Assembly (NCBI RefSeq): GCF_002292295.1
Contig: NZ_DBBS01000016.1
Coordinates: forward strand, 69,765-133,764
Source: Sphingomonas sp. UBA978
Lineage (GTDB): Bacteria; Pseudomonadota; Alphaproteobacteria; Sphingomonadales; Sphingomonadaceae
Length of the DNA: 64,000 bases
Direction of reading: 5' to 3'
The position numbers and the translations under genes are program-made. Positions 8,625 through 18,112 of the stretch are shown one piece after another. The notes beneath the pieces were generated by a model. The model was not told the origin of the DNA and searched no databases. It was given only the letters and a program-made list of their open reading frames with translations. How positions within the stretch are numbered: position 1 is the stretch's first letter; every line of letters starts with the position of its first letter.

Positions 8625-9642
8625 AATCGTCGTCGCTCGCACCCATCACGATCGTGCCGTCCTTGGCGAGATTGCGGGCGATGCCGATCATCGCCTTCTG
8701 CGCCTCCAGCACCTCGGCGAGCTTCATCGGCCCACGCGCCTCCATCTCGTCGCGGATGCCGTCGGCGGCGCGCGCCGACATGCAGCCGAGGAACCGGCCG
8801 CGCGCATTCTCGTCGACGCCCTTGAGCGCGCGCGACAAAATGTCGCCGTCGACGTTGCGGATGAGCGTGCCGAGATTCTTGTCGTCCATGTCGAGCAGGT
8901 TGTCGAAGACGAACATCGCCTCCTCGATCGCCTTGGCGACGTCCTTGTCGATCTTGAACAGCTTCGGCATTACCCGCTGCTCCGTCGCCTTGCGTGCGCC
9001 CTGCAGGATTTTGGCCGCCTCGCGCGTGCCGCCCAGCGTCAGGCCGTTGGCCGACGATCCGCCGCCGCGCCGGTTGGCGAGCACCGCCTTCAGCGTCTCG
9101 ACCGCATCGGGGTTGATCGGCCCAAGCCGCGCGATGCGGTGAAGAATATCGGGCTGCACCGCGTCGGGCAGCAGTTCGAGCACCTGCCCGCCGACCGTGG
9201 GGTCGAGGTTGGCGATCATCACCGCCGCGATCTGCGGATGCTCCTTCTCGATCATCTGCGCGATCTCGCCGGCCTCGAGCCAGTCGAGGATCTCGAGCTC
9301 GCACGCCGCTTCCGGCGGGGTGATGCGGGCGAGCACGCTCTCCGCCTTTTCGGGGCCGAGCGCGCGGTTCATCACCGCCTCGATCCGCGGCCTTGGCTCG
9401 AAAGTGATGCCGGTCCGTTCGCGCGCCTTGCCGACGAAATCGTCGAGCACGTCCTCCATCTCCTGTTCGGAGACGTCGGCGACCGCGAACATCGCCGAGC
9501 CGAGCTGGCGCACCTCCTCGGGATCGAGCTTCTGGAGGATGGCCGCGGCCTCTTCCTCGCCGACCAGCATCATCAGCACCGCGGCGCGTTCGACGCCGGT
9601 ATAGGTGCGCGCGGCGACGATCGGGGTGGTGACCGCGTTCAC
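8617..9642 (-). CDS. fliG: Flagellar motor switch protein FliG
   Basis: FliG is the C-ring protein that contacts the stator and generates torque. The product is 341 aa, the normal length. The N-terminal domain has RAAVLMMLVGEEEAAAIL, the middle domain contains EKEHPQIAAVMIANLDP (the EHPQ motif), and the C-terminal torque domain contains MFVFDNLLDMDDK and the charged ALKGVDENARG region. It overlaps fliF by 4 bases (ATGA at 9639-9642). Confidence 0.98.
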   Translation of the reverse strand: MNAVTTPIVAARTYTGVERAAVLMMLVGEEEAAAILQKLDPEEVRQLGSAMFAVADVSEQEMEDVLDDFVGKARERTGITFEPRPRIEAVMNRALGPEKAESVLARITPPEAACELEILDWLEAGEIAQMIEKEHPQIAAVMIANLDPTVGGQVLELLPDAVQPDILHRIARLGPINPDAVETLKAVLANRRGGGSSANGLTLGGTREAAKILQGARKATEQRVMPKLFKIDKDVAKAIEEAMFVFDNLLDMDDKNLGTLIRNVDGDILSRALKGVDENARGRFLGCMSARAADGIRDEMEARGPMKLAEVLEAQKAMIGIARNLAKDGTIVMGASDDDYV

Positions 9643-11321
9643 TTGGCGTCCGCCTTTATCATGTCGCGGATCGCGAGCGCGGCGCGGGCGGGATTGTCGC
9701 GGGTGAAGCCGCGAACCGCGCCGATCCGGTCGTCGACCGTCTGCGTCGCCTCGAGCCGGTCGAGGCTGACCGATTCATGCACGGTGATGCCATCCGCCGC
9801 CGGGCTGCCCGCCGGACCGGCAAGCGCCGTCGCCGACGGTTCGGTCGCATCCTCACGCTTCTTCATCAGACCCTTGGCCAGCGGCCGCACGCCGAGCAGC
9901 AGCACCAGCAACGCGATCACGATCGCCGTTGCGTTGCGAGCGAGTACCGGCAACCAAGCATTGTCGTACCAGGCCGGGCCGTCCGCATCGCCGGCGGCAT
10001 CGGCGAACTTGCGGCTGATGACCGTCACCTGGTCCTGTCGCGCCTGGTCGAAACCGACCGCGCTCTTCACCAGATCGGTGATCTGGCCGATCTCCATCGC
10101 GGTACGACGCGACTTGTCGGGATCGCGCAGCAGCACCGCGACCGACAGGCGCTTGACCGAACCCGGCGTCTGGCGCGTCACCGACACTTCCTTGCCGAGG
10201 TCGTAGGCGCGCTGGAAGCTGTCGCTCTGCTTGTTGGGGTTGGGCGCGGGGCCACCGGCGACCGGCGTCGGCTCGGCAGCGGGGGCACCGCTGGCGCCGT
10301 TGGCGGCCTGCGGCGTCTGCAGCTGGCTGGCGGGCGGCGGGGTGTTCGACAGCGCGCCGGGGATGCCGCCGGGCGTTGCCGGGCCACCGGCCTGATTGCC
10401 GACCCAATTGCCGGTCTCGGCACGCAGGGCGCCCTGCTTCTCGTAGCTTTCGCGCGTCGCCTGCGTCTCGTCGAGGTTGATGTCGGCCTGCACCTCGGCG
10501 GTGAAATTGCCGGCACCGACCAGCGGCGTCAGCAGCTGGACCAGCTGCTGGCGGACCTTGTCCTCGGTCTTGCGCTGCATCTCGAGCCGGGCATCGCCGG
10601 TCGCATCGGCTCCGCCGGCGCCGGGCTTCGACAGCAATGCGCCCATCTGGTCGACGATCGTCACGCTCTCGGGCTTCATCCCCGGAACCGAGCTGGCGAC
10701 GAGGTTGATGATCGACTGGACCTGCGCCTGGCTGAGCGCGCGGCCGCCCTGCAGCTTGACGACCACCGAGGCGGACGGCGAGGCGTTGTCGCGCACGAAC
10801 ACCGAGGCTTCGGGCGTGGCGAGATGGACGCGCGCCTCGGCGACCGCGTCGATATCCTCGATCGAGCGGGCAAGCTCGGTTTCGCGCGCCTGGCGCAACC
10901 GCTCGCCCTCGACCGCGCGGCTGACGCCCATCGGCAGCTGGTCGAGGATGGCGTAGCCGCCGGGCGCCTGCTTGGGCAGGCCCTGACCGGCGAGCAGCAT
11001 CCGCGCCTTGCTGAACTGATCCTCGTCGACGGTCAGCGCACCGGTGCCGTCGTCGATATGGCTGGAAATGTTGGCCTGCGTCAGCGCGGAGGTGACCGCC
11101 TGCTTGTCGGCATCGGTCAGCCCGGTGAACAGCGTCTTCTGCGTCGGCGTCGACAGCGTCATCCACGCGAGCGCGGCGGCACCGATCAGCGCGACGAGCA
11201 TGGCCATCGGCAGGCTGCGGCGGACGGCGGGCTGCGCGAGCACGCCCTTGATCTGCAACAGCGGGTTGGCGAATTTCTCGGGCAGGGCCGAGGGCGATGT
11301 GGTGGCGAGTGCAGTGCTCAT
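9639..11321 (-). CDS. fliF: Flagellar MS-ring protein FliF
   Basis: FliF builds the MS-ring in the inner membrane, the base on which the C-ring and rod assemble. The product is 560 aa, with a transmembrane helix at about residues 40-58 and a second near 455-475. The YscJ/FliF ring-building domains lie between them (MLLAGQGLPKQAPGGYAILD and ESVTIVDQMGALLS blocks). A Pro/Gly/Ala-rich insertion covers about residues 310-360. The C-terminal tail, which binds FliG, ends in ARAALAIRDMIKADAK. It lies 3 bases after fliE. Confidence 0.98.
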   Translation of the reverse strand: MSTALATTSPSALPEKFANPLLQIKGVLAQPAVRRSLPMAMLVALIGAAALAWMTLSTPTQKTLFTGLTDADKQAVTSALTQANISSHIDDGTGALTVDEDQFSKARMLLAGQGLPKQAPGGYAILDQLPMGVSRAVEGERLRQARETELARSIEDIDAVAEARVHLATPEASVFVRDNASPSASVVVKLQGGRALSQAQVQSIINLVASSVPGMKPESVTIVDQMGALLSKPGAGGADATGDARLEMQRKTEDKVRQQLVQLLTPLVGAGNFTAEVQADINLDETQATRESYEKQGALRAETGNWVGNQAGGPATPGGIPGALSNTPPPASQLQTPQAANGASGAPAAEPTPVAGGPAPNPNKQSDSFQRAYDLGKEVSVTRQTPGSVKRLSVAVLLRDPDKSRRTAMEIGQITDLVKSAVGFDQARQDQVTVISRKFADAAGDADGPAWYDNAWLPVLARNATAIVIALLVLLLGVRPLAKGLMKKREDATEPSATALAGPAGSPAADGITVHESVSLDRLEATQTVDDRIGAVRGFTRDNPARAALAIRDMIKADAK

Positions 11322-11324
11322 CGA

Positions 11325-11683
11325 TTACACCGGCATGCTCATGATGTCCTTGTAGGCGGACAGCAATTTGTTGCGGACCTGCAGCGTCGCCTCGAACCCG
11401 ACCGAGGCCTGCTGGCGGGCCAGCATGACCTTGGCGATATCGACCGTCTCACCGCGTTCGTAGCTTTCGGACAGCGCCGACGCCTTGGTCTGCGTCGCGT
11501 TGACGTCCTTCAGCGCATCCTGCAGCGTGTCGGCGAAGCTGGTCGGCTTCGTCGCGCCGCCCGCAGGCGCAGCCGTCTCCGGCGCGCTCGCCCGGCTCAG
11601 CGCCTGGTTGCGCTCGAGGATCTGCGCGCGCAGCTGCATCACCCGGTCGACGCTCATCGCGCCGCCGACCCCGCCGATCGCGC

Positions 11684-11687
<4 letters not shown>
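11325..11687 (-). CDS. fliE: Flagellar hook-basal body protein FliE
   Basis: FliE joins the MS-ring to the rod. The product is 120 aa. The C-terminal half has the family pattern FADTLQDALKDVN, then MLARQQASVGFEATLQVRNK and the terminal AYKDIMSMPV. It follows the regulator gene with a 4-base ATGA overlap, which ties the structural operon to its own activator, and precedes fliF by 3 bases. Confidence 0.96.
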
Positions 11688-13018
<1,331 letters not shown>

Positions 13019-13289
13019 GGTTATCCCCCAAGGACAGCCTGCACATGCGGCAAGAAGGGTAAACGCCGTGTTAAAACGCTTGCCGCCCGGCAAAATATTT
13101 CCGGGCGCGGCCCGCTCGCAACGCGCGCGCGCGACGCCCCCGTACGAGGGGCCCGGATCGGCGGATTGCCGCGCCATCCGCCCGCAATTTTCCGCTTAAG
13201 CCGCCGCGGGCCGGGCCGTTACCCCATTTGGCGGCTCGGCCCTCCGCTCTGGGGGCGGCGGGGAGCGCCGCAGCAATTGGAGAACCCTC
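13019..13289. promoter_or_regulatory. Divergent activator/flagellin control region with palindromes
   Basis: This 271-base intergenic region separates the sigma-54 activator gene from flagellin. It holds a perfect inverted repeat, TTGCCG-CC-CGGCAA (13080-13093), overlapped by a second, GCCCGG-N10-CCGGGC (13085-13106), with an A/T-rich core. Position and symmetry suggest an activator site, like the ftr elements bound by Caulobacter FlbD, but I could not check the consensus. I see no convincing -24/-12 sigma-54 promoter. A good flagellin ribosome site (GGAGAA) lies 7 bases before the ATG at 13290. Confidence 0.5.
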
Positions 13290-14315
13290 ATGACCGTCAT
13301 CGGCACCAACATCGCCTCGCTCCGTTCGGCGAATGCTTCCACCTCGGCAAACATGCAGCTGTCGTCCGCCATGGAGCGCCTGTCGACCGGCAAGCGCATC
13401 AACTCGGCGAAGGACGACGCCGCCGGCCTCGCCATCTCGACCTCGATGAACGCGCAGGTTCGCGGCATGAACCAGGCGATCCGCAACGCCAACGACGGCA
13501 TCGCCCTCGCCCAGACCGCCGACGGCGCGCTGAGCGAAGCCACGAACATCCTGCAGCGGATGCGCGAACTGGCGGTCCAGTCGGCGTCGGGTACCTATTC
13601 GACCGACGACCGCAGCAACATGAAGACCGAAGTCGCCGAGCTGCAGAAGCAGCTGATGAACATTGCCGACACCAAGTTCAACGGCGTCAAGCTGTTCGAC
13701 ACGGCGAACGACTCGTCCGTGAAGATCCAGGCCGGCGCGGGTTCGTCGGATCAGGTCAACCTGAAGATCAGCAAGCTCGACATGACCGGGGTCAGCGGCG
13801 TCGCCGGTGCGACCGTCGCAGCCGGTCTGGCAACCGTCGCGGCCGGCGCGCTGGTCGGCACGACCCGCACCGTCACGATGGAAGACGTGGCCTATGGCGC
13901 CAAGAAGACGGGCGGCACCGTCGCCTTCGTCACCGCCGACATCGGTTCGACGACCACGCTGGCGGCCAACGACACCTATTACACGGCGGCGACGACGGGT
14001 GACCCGACGGGCGGCGTCGACATCAGCAGCGACACCAACGCAAAGCTCGCGATCGACAAGATCGACACCGTGCAGAAGTCGGTCAACACGACCCGCGCGT
14101 CGCTGGGTGCCGGCCAGAGCCGTCTCCAGTCGGTCGTCAACAACCTGACCACCAACGTCACCAATCTGACCGACGCGAAGAGCCGCATCGAGGACGCCGA
14201 CTTCTCGGCGGAAACGACGGCGCTCGCCAAGGCGCAGATCCTGAGCCAGGCCTCGACCGCGATGCTGGCGCAGGCCAACCAGAGCCAGCAGGGCGTCCTG
14301 AAGCTCCTCCAGTAA
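13290..14315 (+). CDS. fliC: Flagellin
   Basis: This is the filament subunit, exported through the type III apparatus encoded next door. The product is 341 aa. The conserved N-terminal D0/D1 region starts MTVIGTNIASL, contains LSTGKRINSAKDDAAGLAIS and continues to about residue 140. The C-terminal D1/D0 region (about 245-341) contains NNLTTNVTNLTDAKSRIEDADFS and ends QQGVLKLLQ. The short, Thr/Ala-rich central part is the surface-exposed domain. Only one flagellin gene is seen here. It is divergent from the activator and ends before a strong terminator at 14395. Confidence 0.98.
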   Translation: MTVIGTNIASLRSANASTSANMQLSSAMERLSTGKRINSAKDDAAGLAISTSMNAQVRGMNQAIRNANDGIALAQTADGALSEATNILQRMRELAVQSASGTYSTDDRSNMKTEVAELQKQLMNIADTKFNGVKLFDTANDSSVKIQAGAGSSDQVNLKISKLDMTGVSGVAGATVAAGLATVAAGALVGTTRTVTMEDVAYGAKKTGGTVAFVTADIGSTTTLAANDTYYTAATTGDPTGGVDISSDTNAKLAIDKIDTVQKSVNTTRASLGAGQSRLQSVVNNLTTNVTNLTDAKSRIEDADFSAETTALAKAQILSQASTAMLAQANQSQQGVLKLLQ

Positions 14316-14394
14316 TCCGGTTATCGGCGCTGGCGCTGCCCCCCAAGGGCGTTGGCGCCGACCGAGCTCTTCCCCCAAGGTCGAGCAAAGCCAG

Positions 14395-14425
14395 AACCCC
14401 GGTGGCCCATGGCCGCCGGGGTTTT
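14395..14425 (+). terminator. Intrinsic terminator of the flagellin gene
   Basis: An 8-bp stem AACCCCGG / CCGGGGTT (14395-14402 with 14416-14423) encloses a second small GGCC-CAT-GGCC stem and runs into TTTT. It lies 80 bases past the flagellin stop and 103 bases before the next gene. Confidence 0.85.
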
Positions 14426-14527
14426 CGGCGAATCGAACATGCGCGACTCGTCCGACGCCCGCAAAAACCTTGGCGTCGGCGTCCTGCTGCCCCACATGGG
14501 CGGCAACCGATCACGAAGGAGCATGAC

Positions 14528-15436
14528 TTGGCCACGCTAGGAATGTCGCCAGCCGAAAAGCAGGCGGTCGAGGATTTCCGTCGCGACGTCGTCGAACCGT
14601 CGATGACGTCGCTCGTCATCATCGATTTCTGGGCGGAATGGTGCGGGCCGTGCAAGGCGCTGGGCCCGACGCTGGAAAAGGTCGCCGCCGCTTATGCGGA
14701 CAAGGGCGTCGTGCTGGCGAAGATCGACACCGACAAGAACCAGTTCATCGCCGCGCAATTCCAGATCAAGTCGATCCCGACCGTCTATGCGATGTTCCAG
14801 GGCCAGCTGGTCGCGGACCTGACCAGTGCGCGTACCGAATCGCAGCTGCGCGTCATCCTCGACCAGTTGCTCAAGCAATTGCCGATTGCGGCGCCCGGCG
14901 CGGACGCCGCCGCCGAGATCGAGCCGCTGATCGCGATGGGCGAGGAGGTGCTGGCCAGCGGCGACACCGAGCGCGCGCTGTCGATCTTCGACCAGTTGGT
15001 CGAGATGGCGCCGGACGATCCCGCGGTTCTGTCCGGCCGTATCCGCGCGCTGGTCGCCGCCGGGCTGACCGACGAGGCGCAGGCGGCGATCGACGCGCTG
15101 CCCGCCGATCTCCGGGATGCCGGCATCGACCGGGCGAAGGCTGCCCTCGCGCTGGCGCAGAGCGCACCGCCGGTCGAGGATTTTGCCGGCCTGCAGGCCG
15201 AGGTCGCCGCCAGTCCCGACGATCACGAGCGCCGCTTCGCGCTCGCCAATGCGCAGATGGCGGCGGGCGACCGCGAAGGTGCGGCCGACAACCTGCTGCA
15301 TATCATCGCCGCCGACCGCAGCTGGAACGAGGATGCGGCGCGGCAGCAGTTGCTCAAGCTGTTCGGGGTCGTCGGGCTGGAGGACCCCTGGGTGTCCGCC
15401 CAGCGCCGCCGGCTGTCGGCGATTCTGTTCGGATGA
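14528..15436 (+). CDS. Thioredoxin-domain co-chaperone (CnoX/YbbN family)
   Basis: Members of this family protect substrates from oxidative aggregation and hand them to GroEL or DnaK. The product is 302 aa: a thioredoxin domain (about residues 10-115) with an intact WCGPC site (38-42) and a C-terminal TPR-like helical region with repeated ALANAQMAAGDREGAADNLL patterns. The start is TTG at 14528, because AAGGAG lies 6 bases upstream; the in-frame ATG at 14543 is 21 bases from it. Another ATG at 14523 opens only a five-codon frame. It is coupled to the LON-domain gene by ATGA. E. coli CnoX lacks the first cysteine, whereas both are present here. Confidence 0.9.
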   Translation: MATLGMSPAEKQAVEDFRRDVVEPSMTSLVIIDFWAEWCGPCKALGPTLEKVAAAYADKGVVLAKIDTDKNQFIAAQFQIKSIPTVYAMFQGQLVADLTSARTESQLRVILDQLLKQLPIAAPGADAAAEIEPLIAMGEEVLASGDTERALSIFDQLVEMAPDDPAVLSGRIRALVAAGLTDEAQAAIDALPADLRDAGIDRAKAALALAQSAPPVEDFAGLQAEVAASPDDHERRFALANAQMAAGDREGAADNLLHIIAADRSWNEDAARQQLLKLFGVVGLEDPWVSAQRRRLSAILFG

Positions 15437-16059
15437 CGACGCCCACCCGCCTCTCGATCTTTCCGCTGCCGGGGGCGTTGCTGTTCCCCGGCATGCACCT
15501 GCCGCTGCACATCTTCGAACCGCGCTATCGGGCGATGGTGAGCGATGCGATGGCGCGCGACCGGCGGATCGGCATGATCCAGCCGATGACCAAATCCGCC
15601 GCCGGTGCCGATGCGCCCGCGCTCTACGACATCGGCTGCGTCGGCAGGATCGCCGAGGTCGAGGCGCTGGATGACGGCCGCTACAATCTCGTGCTGGAGG
15701 GCGTCGCCTTGTTCCGCGTGCTGCGCGAACTCGACGTGACGACGCCGTTCCGCCAGGTCGAGGCCGAACTGCTGCCGATCGATGCCGACGATGCGCTGTC
15801 GCTCGGCCGACGATCGTCGCTGGAGCTGGAATCGCGCCGATTCGCCGATTCGCAGGGCTATACGGTGGACTGGGAAGCGGTCGGCCGGCTGGACGACGAG
15901 AGCCTCGTCAACGGCATCGCCCAGATCGCCCCGTTCGACACCGCGGCGAAACAGGCGTTGCTCGAGGCCCCCGATATCGAGACGCGGGCGGAGCTCATCA
16001 TCCAGCTGATGCAATTTTTCGGCCGCCACGACGGCGAGGACAAGGTGACGCTGCAATGA
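15433..16059 (+). CDS. LON N-terminal (substrate-binding) domain protein
   Basis: This is a stand-alone LON substrate-binding domain of 208 aa without the ATPase or protease of Lon. The beginning LSIFPLPGALLFPGMHLPLHIFEPRYR and the later YDIGCVGRIAEVEALDDGRYNLVLEGVALFRV are diagnostic. Its role is unknown; it may bind unfolded proteins, which would fit the upstream CnoX-type chaperone. It overlaps both neighbours by 4 bases, forming a three-gene operon with Trm112. Confidence 0.93.
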   Translation: MTTPTRLSIFPLPGALLFPGMHLPLHIFEPRYRAMVSDAMARDRRIGMIQPMTKSAAGADAPALYDIGCVGRIAEVEALDDGRYNLVLEGVALFRVLRELDVTTPFRQVEAELLPIDADDALSLGRRSSLELESRRFADSQGYTVDWEAVGRLDDESLVNGIAQIAPFDTAAKQALLEAPDIETRAELIIQLMQFFGRHDGEDKVTLQ

Positions 16060-16229
16060 TCGACCCGTGGCTGCTCGAACGGCTCGTCTGCCCGGTGACG
16101 CGGCAGCCGCTGCGCTATGATGCGGCGGCGCAGGAGCTGGTATCGGACGCGGCGGGGCTGGCCTATCCGGTCCGCGACGGCGTGCCGGTGATGCTGCCCG
16201 AGGAAGCCCGGCGGCTCGCGGCGGACTGA
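16056..16229 (+). CDS. Trm112 family protein
   Basis: This 57-aa protein has the Trm112/UPF0434 layout: MIDPWLLERLVCPVTRQPLR at the N terminus and AYPVRDGVPVMLPEEAR at the C terminus. Eukaryotic Trm112 activates methyltransferases; the bacterial role is not settled. Only one cysteine of the usual zinc-knuckle positions is present, common in bacterial versions. It overlaps the LON-domain gene by 4 bases and ends 3 bases before the convergent MAPEG gene. Confidence 0.9.
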   Translation: MIDPWLLERLVCPVTRQPLRYDAAAQELVSDAAGLAYPVRDGVPVMLPEEARRLAAD

Positions 16230-16232
16230 TCG

Positions 16233-16757
16233 CTACCGGATCAGCGCCACCGCCGCCATCAGCAGCGCCGCGACGCTGGGATAGAAGGTGAGCGCGAAGC
16301 CCAGCGCACGTGCCTCCGCGCCATCGCGATAGCCCGTCCAGAACAGCAGCCGCCCGGCGGAGAAACAGGCGGCGAACAGTGCCACCGGCACACGCGCATG
16401 ATCGCTCAGCAGCGTCAGCGCGGTGTACGCAAGTCCCGCCAGCAGGACCTGCTCGGCCGTGTTGCGCAGGATCGCATTGCCCGCATCGACCCGCGGATCG
16501 ACCCGGTCGCCACCGTCGATGGCGGTGTTCGACGCGAACCGCCGGCGTGCGACGACGCCGATCGCCGCCGCCAGCCACAGGCCGAGCACCAGCACGGCGA
16601 TGCCCAGCGTGGCGACGCGGCTTTCCAGAGTCGCCGCGGCGCTGCGACTGTAGCCGATGATGACCGCCGCGATCGTCAGGCCCAGGCCGATGCCGATCCC
16701 GCGCGCGACGCCACCCTGTGCCTTGCGCAACGGCGGATGCGCCACCGGCTCGCTCAC
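16233..16757 (-). CDS. MAPEG family membrane protein
   Basis: This is a 174-aa integral membrane protein with four predicted helices (about residues 20-37, 47-68, 98-118 and 150-172). The motif RNTAEQVLLAGLAYTAL matches the conserved NTxEQ segment of MAPEG proteins, which include glutathione-linked microsomal transferases. The substrate is unknown. Its ATG overlaps the stop of the upstream hydroxylase gene by 4 bases, so both are in one leftward operon. Confidence 0.85.
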   Translation of the reverse strand: MSEPVAHPPLRKAQGGVARGIGIGLGLTIAAVIIGYSRSAAATLESRVATLGIAVLVLGLWLAAAIGVVARRRFASNTAIDGGDRVDPRVDAGNAILRNTAEQVLLAGLAYTALTLLSDHARVPVALFAACFSAGRLLFWTGYRDGAEARALGFALTFYPSVAALLMAAVALIR

Positions 16758-17968
16758 ACCATCAGGCCCTGCAACAGCTTGGGCAGCGTCCCGCTTTCGC
16801 CGCGCGCTTCGGCCATGAACCGGTCCTTCAATGGTGGCAGTCTGTCGACCGCACTGATCCCGAACCGGCGCACCGCGCTCGCGGTTCGGCCGGGAATGCC
16901 GAACAGCCGGGTCAGGGTGTCGGTTGCCGCCGCGACCATGAACGTGTCGAGCCCCCGCCAGCGCTGGTAGCGTTCGAGCAGCGCCGGATCGCCGAGGTCG
17001 AGCCCCAGCCGCTTGCCGTCGACCAGCACCTCCGCCAGCGTCGCCGCATCGCGCAGGCCGAGGTTGAGCCCCTGCCCCGCGATCGGATGGATGCCGTGCG
17101 CGGCGTCGCCGACCAGCACCAGCCGCTCCGCCGTGATCCGCGCCGCATGGTGGAAGCCCAGCGGATAGCTCGCACGCGGGCTGGCGGCACTGAGTTCGCC
17201 AAGGAACCCGCCCATGCGCTTGGTCGCCTCCGCGAGGAAGGCGCGATCGCCCAGCTTCATCATCGCCGGACCGTCCGCGCCCTTCACCGACCAGACGATC
17301 GCCGAGCGATGGCCGATTTCGTCGTCGGGCAGGGGCAGCAGCGCGAACGGCCCCGCCGGATAGAAGATCTCATAGGCGATATCCTCGTGCGGATAGGCGT
17401 GGTGGAACGCCCCGACGATCGCGGCATGATCGTATTGCCAGCGCGCGACGGTGATCCCCGCCGCCTCGCGCGTCGGCGAATTGCGCCCCTCCGCCGCGAT
17501 CAGCAGCGGCGCGCGGACGGTGCTGCCGTCGTCCAGCGTCGCGACGACGCCGGCCGGGCCGCGCACCATGTCGGTCGCGCGCGTCCGCATGCGCAGGTCG
17601 ACGTGGCGCGCCGCGCTCGCCGCCTCGAACAGCGCCTTTCGCAGCAGCTTGTTCTCGTACATCGTGCCGAGCGCGCCGTCGCCCTCGTCGGGCCGGAAGT
17701 CGAGCTTGCCCGGCGCCAGCCCGTCGCTGACGCGGATATGGCGGATCGCACACCCCTGCCCCGCCAGCGCGGCGCCGATCCCGATCGCATCGAGCATCCG
17801 CCCGGTCGCGCTCGCGATCGCCGAGGCGCGCCCGTCGAACCCCGGCGCCAGCATCACCGCCGGATCGGCGGGATCGACGACGGTGCTGGTGACGCCATGC
17901 GCGTCCAGTGCGAGCGCCAGCGTGGCGCCGACCAAGCCACCGCCCAGGATGATGACGTCTGTGTCCAT
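16754..17968 (-). CDS. UbiH/COQ6-family FAD monooxygenase
   Basis: This is a flavin-dependent aromatic hydroxylase of the UbiH/UbiF/VisC family, most likely acting in ubiquinone ring hydroxylation. The product is 404 aa. It has the N-terminal dinucleotide fold ILGGGLVGATLALAL, a DG motif region, and the second FAD motif GDAAHGIHPIAGQGLNLGLRD near residue 290. Which ring position it hydroxylates cannot be read from sequence. It is divergent from ftsK with 144 bases between. Confidence 0.92.
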   Translation of the reverse strand: MDTDVIILGGGLVGATLALALDAHGVTSTVVDPADPAVMLAPGFDGRASAIASATGRMLDAIGIGAALAGQGCAIRHIRVSDGLAPGKLDFRPDEGDGALGTMYENKLLRKALFEAASAARHVDLRMRTRATDMVRGPAGVVATLDDGSTVRAPLLIAAEGRNSPTREAAGITVARWQYDHAAIVGAFHHAYPHEDIAYEIFYPAGPFALLPLPDDEIGHRSAIVWSVKGADGPAMMKLGDRAFLAEATKRMGGFLGELSAASPRASYPLGFHHAARITAERLVLVGDAAHGIHPIAGQGLNLGLRDAATLAEVLVDGKRLGLDLGDPALLERYQRWRGLDTFMVAAATDTLTRLFGIPGRTASAVRRFGISAVDRLPPLKDRFMAEARGESGTLPKLLQGLMV

Positions 17969-18112
17969 ATCGCCTCCCTACAAGCGCAACGCATGCGTGC
18001 CAACGGCCGGTCCACATCCGGTCGACGCCCGATCCACTGCAGCCGCCTTGACGTAACGCACGCGCGGCCCGATGATTCCGCGGCATTTTCGCGACATTGA
18101 AGGGATCGGGCG

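Noticed and set aside
13153..13168. Possible -24/-12 sigma-54 promoter (GGATCGGCGGATTGCC) before flagellin
   Set aside because: The GG and GC elements are 11 bases apart instead of 10 and the flanks match poorly.
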